9,876 bases of DNA, from positions 1 to 9,876 of the forward strand of contig JAJRSY010000163.1 of the NCBI GenBank assembly GCA_024278565.1, read 5' to 3'. Below the pieces are notes generated by a model, which did no database searches, was not told the DNA's origin, and worked only from the letters and a program-made list of their open reading frames with translations. Of the stretch, positions 6,191-9,876 are shown in pieces. The stretch comes from Bacteroidota bacterium (lineage in GTDB: Bacteria > Bacteroidota > Bacteroidia > Flavobacteriales > Flavobacteriaceae). The translations under genes and the position numbers were made by a program. Numbering within the stretch: the first letter of the stretch is position 1; each line of letters opens with the position of its first letter.

Positions 6191-6321
6191 GTATACGTGT
6201 TCGGTTTGGGCAAAAATAGTGTTTTAGGGGCTGTCTAAAAACGACATGATACAATTTATGTTTTTTTTAATCGTATTGGTATGCAGTAGAATTTGTAATT
6301 TTGCCGAATCAACTTCTAGAA
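6191..6321. promoter_or_regulatory. Divergent promoter region, GT2-pyrC / GT39-DUF4271-hemD
   Basis: On the - strand TATTTTTG (6211-6218) is a perfect TAnnTTTG -7 box for the GT2-pyrC operon; no clear -33 TTG is seen. On the + strand TTG (6276-6278) and TAATTTTG (6296-6303), 17 bp apart, make the best promoter in the window. That places the start of transcription around 6310, about 12 nt before the GT39 ATG. No palindromic repeats occur here. Confidence 0.7.
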
Positions 6322-7989
6322 ATGTCGTCAAAAACACCAAAGCTATTTCTGTACCTCTTGGGTGCTATTTTGGTCACCAACTTGATTCAGGCCTATTTTA
6401 CAGAGCTCATTTTCGATGAGGCCTATTACTGGTACTATGCACAAAATATCGCTTGGGGTTATTTTGACCATCCGCCAATGGTAGCTTGGTTGATTAAGCT
6501 AAGTAGCTTTTTTTTTAATGGTGAACTGGGTGTGCGGTTCGTCACCGTTATTTTATCAGTAGTAACACCTTTTATTTTATGGATGCTTGTGGATGATGAC
6601 AGAAAGAAAAATCTTGTTACCCATTTTTTCGTACTTGTATTTTCAATGACCCTATTGAATGCTTACGGTTTTTTTACCTTGCCAGACACTCCACTCCTCT
6701 TCTTTACAGCACTTTTTCTTTTGGTCTACAAAAAATTTATTGAAACACCATCGGTTATTTTGGCCTTGGTCATGGGTATAGTAATGGCAGCGCTGATGTA
6801 CAGCAAATACCATGCTGTTCTGGTTATTGTTTTTGTGCTGTTGTCAAATCTGAAGTTATTGACCAACAAATATGCATGGCTGTCCATTATAGTTGCATTG
6901 GTATGTTTTACCCCCCATTTTTTGTGGTTGTACGAGAACGATTTTGTTTCGATAAAGTACCATCTTTTAGAACGCCCCAATAGCGCATATAACTTCAATA
7001 AATTCACCTTGGTTTTTTTAGTAAATCTTGTAGCCATATTTGGCTTCACTTTTCCTTGGGTGTATAAAGCACTTTTTAAAACCAAACCAAGTGACCTCTT
7101 CACAAGAGCATTGTTGTTTTTGACCTATGGTATATTACTGTTCTTTTTTATATCAAGTTTCAATCGAAGGGTACAGACCCAGTGGATTATAATTGTCTCC
7201 ATTCCCATGGCTGTAATCGTATTCAAACATCTAATCGAAAATAAAAATACCAGAAAATGGATCTATCGAATGGGGGTCGTGAACATTGTGATACTGCTGG
7301 TTCTTCGAATCGGGCTCGTGCACAAGCCTCTTTTTCCCGTTTTCTATGAAACGCATGGTAATAAGCAATGGGTAGAACAGATTAATTCAGTTGCTGGTGA
7401 CCTACCTGTTATTTTTGAAAATTCGTACCGCAACGCCCCTATGTACGCCTTCTACTCAGGAAACAAATCTTTTTCACTGAACAACATCAACTACAGACAA
7501 AACCAATATACACTTGATAATTCTGAATCAGAGGTACAGCACAAAAAAGTATTGTATATCTCAAGATACCTGCCCGAAAAAGAACTTGCTTTCACTAAGG
7601 CTGATGGCAGCATATACTACGGAAAATTTATTAATGATTTTGAATCGTTTAGAAAATTAAGAATTTTTATCGATGCTGAAAAAGTTGATTTCAATTTGAA
7701 TCAAAAACTGTCATTTAAGGTTTACAACCCCTACCCCATTGATATACCCCTTGAAAAAATCAAATTCGGAATTGCATACAAAAACAACTATAAAGAGGTG
7801 CGTGATGTACAGCCCTTAAAAGCTTCTCCGACAAATACTACGATTTCAAGTTTAAAATCAAATGATACAACAAGTTTTACGTTTAAACTACCGAAAACTG
7901 AAATGAAAGATCCTGGTTACTTTAAAATCGGTATTTCTGAAAACGATTTACATTATGGACTTAACGGCGCGAATATCAAACTTGACTAA
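6322..7989 (+). CDS. GT39 (PMT/ArnT-like) membrane glycosyltransferase
   Basis: The 555-residue integral membrane protein resembles the PMT_2/ArnT group, GT-C enzymes that move a sugar from a polyprenyl-phosphate carrier to a protein, lipid or glycan on the periplasmic side. After the first membrane segment (about 8-30) comes the family's acidic pair D32-E33 in DEAYYW, then FDHPPM at 48-53, TLPDTPLLFF near 119 and SKYHA at 161-165. Hydrophobic segments continue to about residue 335. The last ~220 residues are soluble, probably a periplasmic beta-rich domain. ATG 6322 is preferred over a TTG at 6301, which lies inside the -7 box. The stop overlaps the next start (TAATG). Acceptor and sugar are unknown. 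A polyprenyl-phosphate sugar made by the divergent GT2 is a reasonable donor guess. Confidence 0.85.
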   Translation: MSSKTPKLFLYLLGAILVTNLIQAYFTELIFDEAYYWYYAQNIAWGYFDHPPMVAWLIKLSSFFFNGELGVRFVTVILSVVTPFILWMLVDDDRKKNLVTHFFVLVFSMTLLNAYGFFTLPDTPLLFFTALFLLVYKKFIETPSVILALVMGIVMAALMYSKYHAVLVIVFVLLSNLKLLTNKYAWLSIIVALVCFTPHFLWLYENDFVSIKYHLLERPNSAYNFNKFTLVFLVNLVAIFGFTFPWVYKALFKTKPSDLFTRALLFLTYGILLFFFISSFNRRVQTQWIIIVSIPMAVIVFKHLIENKNTRKWIYRMGVVNIVILLVLRIGLVHKPLFPVFYETHGNKQWVEQINSVAGDLPVIFENSYRNAPMYAFYSGNKSFSLNNINYRQNQYTLDNSESEVQHKKVLYISRYLPEKELAFTKADGSIYYGKFINDFESFRKLRIFIDAEKVDFNLNQKLSFKVYNPYPIDIPLEKIKFGIAYKNNYKEVRDVQPLKASPTNTTISSLKSNDTTSFTFKLPKTEMKDPGYFKIGISENDLHYGLNGANIKLD

Positions 7990-8657
7990 TGGAGCCCATT
8001 CTTAGAAACGCACAAAATATAGATTGGATCACTCTAGTGATTTTCGGAAGTCTGCTATTGGTGACAATCGCTAAAATCACTTTTTACAATCGGTTTATGA
8101 ATTTCATAGCCCTACCAATTAACAACAAATATCTTTACATCTACAATAAGAAAGAAAAACTAGGAAATTGGTTTCACTTTTTTTTGTCAATATTTCAGAC
8201 CATTAATTTTTCACTATTTATATTTTTTTCATGGAAAATACTGTACGCAAACGAAACCCATAGCCTCAGCCTTTTTGCTTACCCAATTATTTTGGGTGCA
8301 GTAACTTTGTTTTTGCTGTTCAAGACCCTCTTGCAACTGGGCAGCGGATTCATTTTTAGCAACAATAAAACCATAAGTGAGCTTGTTTTCAAAAAATCGT
8401 CATACCTCAACCATAGTGGAATCATCATGTTTTTGGCCAATATTGTTCTTGCCTATGTACTAAAGGACTCTAAAATAATCATTTACATGACATTTTTCTT
8501 AATTCTTGTCATAAATGGCATTGGTTGGGCCACTTTATTGAGAACTCACCAAAAGTACATTGTTGGCAACTTTATTTATTTTATTTTGTACCTTTGCGCA
8601 CTCGAAATTGCACCCCTAGTTATTCTTGGTAGTTATCTAAACGATTCGACCCTATGA
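7989..8657 (+). CDS. DUF4271 membrane protein
   Basis: The 222-residue polytopic protein has about six hydrophobic segments, near residues 13-32, 62-85, 94-116, 143-158, 162-184 and 191-216. It matches my recollection of DUF4271, a Bacteroidota family of unknown function that is usually encoded directly upstream of uroporphyrinogen-III synthase. Charged stretches between segments 1 and 2 (NKYLYIYNKKEKLGNW) and between 3 and 4 (SELVFKKSS) probably form cytoplasmic loops. It starts by a one-base TAATG overlap with the GT39 gene and ends by an ATGA overlap with hemD, so translation of the three genes is likely coupled. No catalytic motif is visible. Whether it serves haem synthesis or the glycosyltransferase cannot be told from the sequence. 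Confidence 0.85.
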   Translation: MEPILRNAQNIDWITLVIFGSLLLVTIAKITFYNRFMNFIALPINNKYLYIYNKKEKLGNWFHFFLSIFQTINFSLFIFFSWKILYANETHSLSLFAYPIILGAVTLFLLFKTLLQLGSGFIFSNNKTISELVFKKSSYLNHSGIIMFLANIVLAYVLKDSKIIIYMTFFLILVINGIGWATLLRTHQKYIVGNFIYFILYLCALEIAPLVILGSYLNDSTL

Positions 8658-9400
8658 AAATAAAAACGATTTTGGTCTCGCAACCGGAACCGAATATGGA
8701 AAATTCACCTTATTCAAAGCTAATTGACAAGGAAAAGGTGAAAGTCGATTTCAGACCCTTCATTCACATTGAAGGTATTGGCGCCAAAGGTGTACGCCTA
8801 CAAAAAATAGACTTGACAAATTTTACCGCCATAATTCTTACCAGCAGAAATGCAGTAGACCATTTTTTTAGAATCGCCGAAGAGATGCGTTTTAAGGTAC
8901 CGGCCAGTATGAAATATTTTTGCCAGTCAGAAGCAGTGGCCTACTACCTTCAAAAATATGTGGTGTATAGAAAACGAAAAATCTATGTTGGCAAAATGAA
9001 TTTTACCGATTTAGAGGTTTTGTTCAAAAAACACAAAAACGAAAAATTTCTTCTACCCTCTTCAGATACCCTAAAAACCATAGTGCCCGAGACTTTGAAT
9101 AAACTGAAACTGCAATGGACAAGGGGTGTCTTTTACAAGACCGTTATCAGTGATCTTTCTGATTTGAACGATGTGTACTATGACATATTGGTTTTCTTTA
9201 GCCCTTCGGGCATAGAATCATTGTTGAAAAATTTTCCTGATTTCAAGCAGAACAACACCAAAATCGCCGTCTTTGGCAACTCAACCGTAAATGCTGCCAC
9301 AAATGCGGGGCTTCACTGCGATATAACGGTACCCACACCTGAAATACCCTCAATGACCATGGCCTTGCAGAAATATATCAATGCAGCCAATAAAAGATAA
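8654..9400 (+). CDS. hemD: Uroporphyrinogen-III synthase
   Basis: This cytoplasmic enzyme closes hydroxymethylbilane to uroporphyrinogen III with inversion of ring D, the branch point to haem, sirohaem and cobalamin. The family is poorly conserved in sequence. The 248-residue length fits, as do the two-lobed segments: a start with ILVSQPEP, AIILTSRNAVDHFF at about 59-72, and DILVFFSPSGIESLL near 177-191, the mirrored Ser-containing strand of the second lobe. The C-terminal IAVFGNSTVNAATNAGL, with TPEIPSMTMAL after it, is the typical closing pattern. It overlaps the DUF4271 gene by four bases (ATGA) and is the last gene of the operon, followed by non-coding DNA. No other haem genes are in the window. 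Confidence 0.88.
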   Translation: MKIKTILVSQPEPNMENSPYSKLIDKEKVKVDFRPFIHIEGIGAKGVRLQKIDLTNFTAIILTSRNAVDHFFRIAEEMRFKVPASMKYFCQSEAVAYYLQKYVVYRKRKIYVGKMNFTDLEVLFKKHKNEKFLLPSSDTLKTIVPETLNKLKLQWTRGVFYKTVISDLSDLNDVYYDILVFFSPSGIESLLKNFPDFKQNNTKIAVFGNSTVNAATNAGLHCDITVPTPEIPSMTMALQKYINAANKR

Positions 9401-9599
9401 TCAGCCGCAACTGTTAATGGTAGATCAATAATGGGTATCATACCTTCATGAAGGGCAGGACCTAAGTTTTAGTAAAAATCCACCCTCTTAGAAGATGGAT
9501 TTTAAGGCTACCCCCATAGGGGCGGTGATGGCAAGTGCTAAATCCGATCAAACGATTGATTGCAAAAAAAAATGAAAAAACAAAACCTAAATCAAATTG

Positions 9600-9640
9600 C
9601 AGGTTCAGGCAAAGCCAAAAGAACCTGCCCGTCCGGCAGG
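9600..9640. repeat. Overlapping hairpins including a CCTGCC-N5-GGCAGG unit
   Basis: CAGGTTC (9600-9606) pairs with GAACCTG (9621-9627). The second arm overlaps CCTGCC (9624-9629), which instead can pair with GGCAGG (9635-9640) across loop CGTCC. The two stems are mutually exclusive. The second is nearly identical to 1058-1074. Confidence 0.65.
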
Positions 9641-9648
9641 CGGGCATG

Positions 9649-9673
9649 ACCACCCCCAAAGGAGGTGGTTTTT
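9649..9673 (+). terminator. Probable terminator of the GT39-DUF4271-hemD operon
   Basis: ACCACC (9649-9654) pairs with GGTGGT (9664-9669). One mismatch and two more G-C pairs close an AAA loop, and TTTTT (9669-9673) follows. It lies about 250 nt past the hemD stop and is the first good + strand terminator shape after the operon. It coincides with one of the putative remnant's hairpins. Confidence 0.5.
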
Positions 9674-9786
9674 CAAGTTGAAATAAAAAGACATTGGCCT
9701 AGTGCCTAATATTTCGGCAACAGCTCACTTAGGGCTTGTTACAAAATAACCTATACATTTTGACTTGTTCTTTTGTCTTTATTTGT

Positions 9787-9822
9787 CGTTAAAAAATATA
9801 ACCGTAACTAAGGCTATGCTTA
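9787..9822 (+). repeat. Dispersed 36-bp motif, copy 4
   Basis: This copy matches 578-613 at 30 of 36 positions without gaps: CGTTAAAA, variable part, AACCGTAACTA, one base, GGCTATGCTTA. Here it is not embedded in a long hairpin. It sits immediately before the hairpin at 9824-9846. Confidence 0.75.
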
Positions 9823-9823
9823 G

Positions 9824-9851
9824 ACCTGCCTGCCGGCGAGGCAGGTTTTTT
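9824..9851 (+). terminator. Terminator-like hairpin of the CCTGCC family
   Basis: ACCTGCCT (9824-9831) and AGGCAGGT (9839-9846) form a perfect 8-bp stem around GCCGGCG, followed by six T residues. It is the strongest intrinsic terminator shape in the window. It lies more than 400 nt past hemD, so it may serve an unseen small transcript or act as a second barrier. Confidence 0.6.
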
Positions 9852-9876
9852 GTCTAAAATAAAAACAAAATTTCCC

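Larger units (their letters stand above)
9475..9673. mobile_element. Possible non-autonomous IS200/IS605-like remnant
   Basis: Two similar imperfect hairpins sit about 140 bp apart in the same orientation, near 9508-9527 (CCCCCATAGGGG core) and 9649-9669 (CCCCCAAAGG core, flanked by GGTG). Subterminal hairpins repeated directly rather than inverted are the hallmark of IS200/IS605 ends. A further hairpin, AAAATCCA/TGGATTTT (9475-9482 and 9496-9503), lies just outside. There is no transposase. Insertion tetranucleotides cannot be defined from one copy, so this remains a suggestion. Confidence 0.3.
9401..9876. other. 476-bp non-coding tail with hairpins and repeats
   Basis: No credible gene follows hemD within the window. 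The stretch holds the overlapping palindromes GGTATCATACC and CCTTCATGAAGG (about 9435-9454), a cluster of hairpins at 9475-9673, an A/T-rich part without clear signals (about 9680-9786), and a copy of the dispersed motif directly followed by a terminator-like hairpin (9787-9851). A 65-codon open frame on the - strand at 9462-9659 runs through these palindromes and is judged chance. Confidence 0.75.

Noticed and set aside
6301..6321. TTG start for the GT39 gene
   Set aside because: The TTG lies within the TAATTTTG promoter box. ATG 6322 directly precedes the first membrane segment.
9401..9475. Riboswitch or structured leader after hemD
   Set aside because: Only short palindromes are present, no known riboswitch core was recognised, and no downstream gene is visible.
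9462..9659. 65-codon open frame on the - strand after hemD
   Set aside because: It reads through several palindromes (for example MPACRTGRF encodes the CCTGCC unit), has no family resemblance and has no promoter box.
9740..9790. Promoter for a gene beyond the window (TTG repeats and TTTATTTG)
   Set aside because: The nearest match to the -7 box has a wrong first-pair base, and a strong terminator-like hairpin follows within 60 bp.

Overview
The window looks like a chromosomal segment of a marine-type Flavobacteriaceae (Bacteroidota). Support comes from TAnnTTTG -7 promoter boxes in both divergent intergenic regions, the Bacteroidota-restricted families DUF4296 and DUF4271, a Bacteroidota-type dihydroorotase, moderately low G+C coding DNA, and 3' intergenic regions full of short palindromes. 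The species cannot be fixed from this window. Family names rest on motif recognition and memory; no database search was run.

Layout. Positions 1-469 hold the 3' end of a LuxE/PaaK-like acyl-activating protein on the + strand. Positions 470-1124 are non-coding and carry two long hairpin elements plus G+C-rich palindromes. The next block contains tyrS (-, 1125-2420), an extended SDR/epimerase (+, 2535-3539) divergent from tyrS, a DUF4296 lipoprotein (-, 3520-3933) whose 3' end overlaps the SDR gene, a palindrome-rich gap, dihydroorotase (-, 4125-5459) and a polyprenol-phosphate mannose synthase-like GT2 (-, 5462-6190). Divergent from the GT2 is a tightly overlapped three-gene operon: a PMT/ArnT-like GT39 membrane glycosyltransferase, a DUF4271 membrane protein and HemD (+, 6322-9400). 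Positions 9401-9876 are non-coding, with hairpins, a possible IS200/IS605-derived remnant and another copy of the dispersed motif.

How the genes relate. TyrRS, dihydroorotase and HemD are housekeeping functions for translation, pyrimidine synthesis and tetrapyrrole synthesis. The GT2 and the GT39 share a 131-bp divergent promoter region. They form a plausible donor/acceptor pair: the GT2 charges a polyprenyl phosphate with a sugar on the cytoplasmic side, and the GT39 uses a lipid-linked sugar on the periplasmic side.

I see no defence, toxin, secretion or biosynthetic system in the genes. The most unusual material is non-coding. Two hairpin elements of about 160 and 210 bp lie in tandem, are related to each other, show a covarying base pair in the shared stem, and differ by short palindromes that appear inserted into one of them. 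A 22-23-bp motif found in both elements recurs at the far end of the window. The repeats are confined to 3' flanks and one intercistronic gap, and both divergent promoter regions are free of them.
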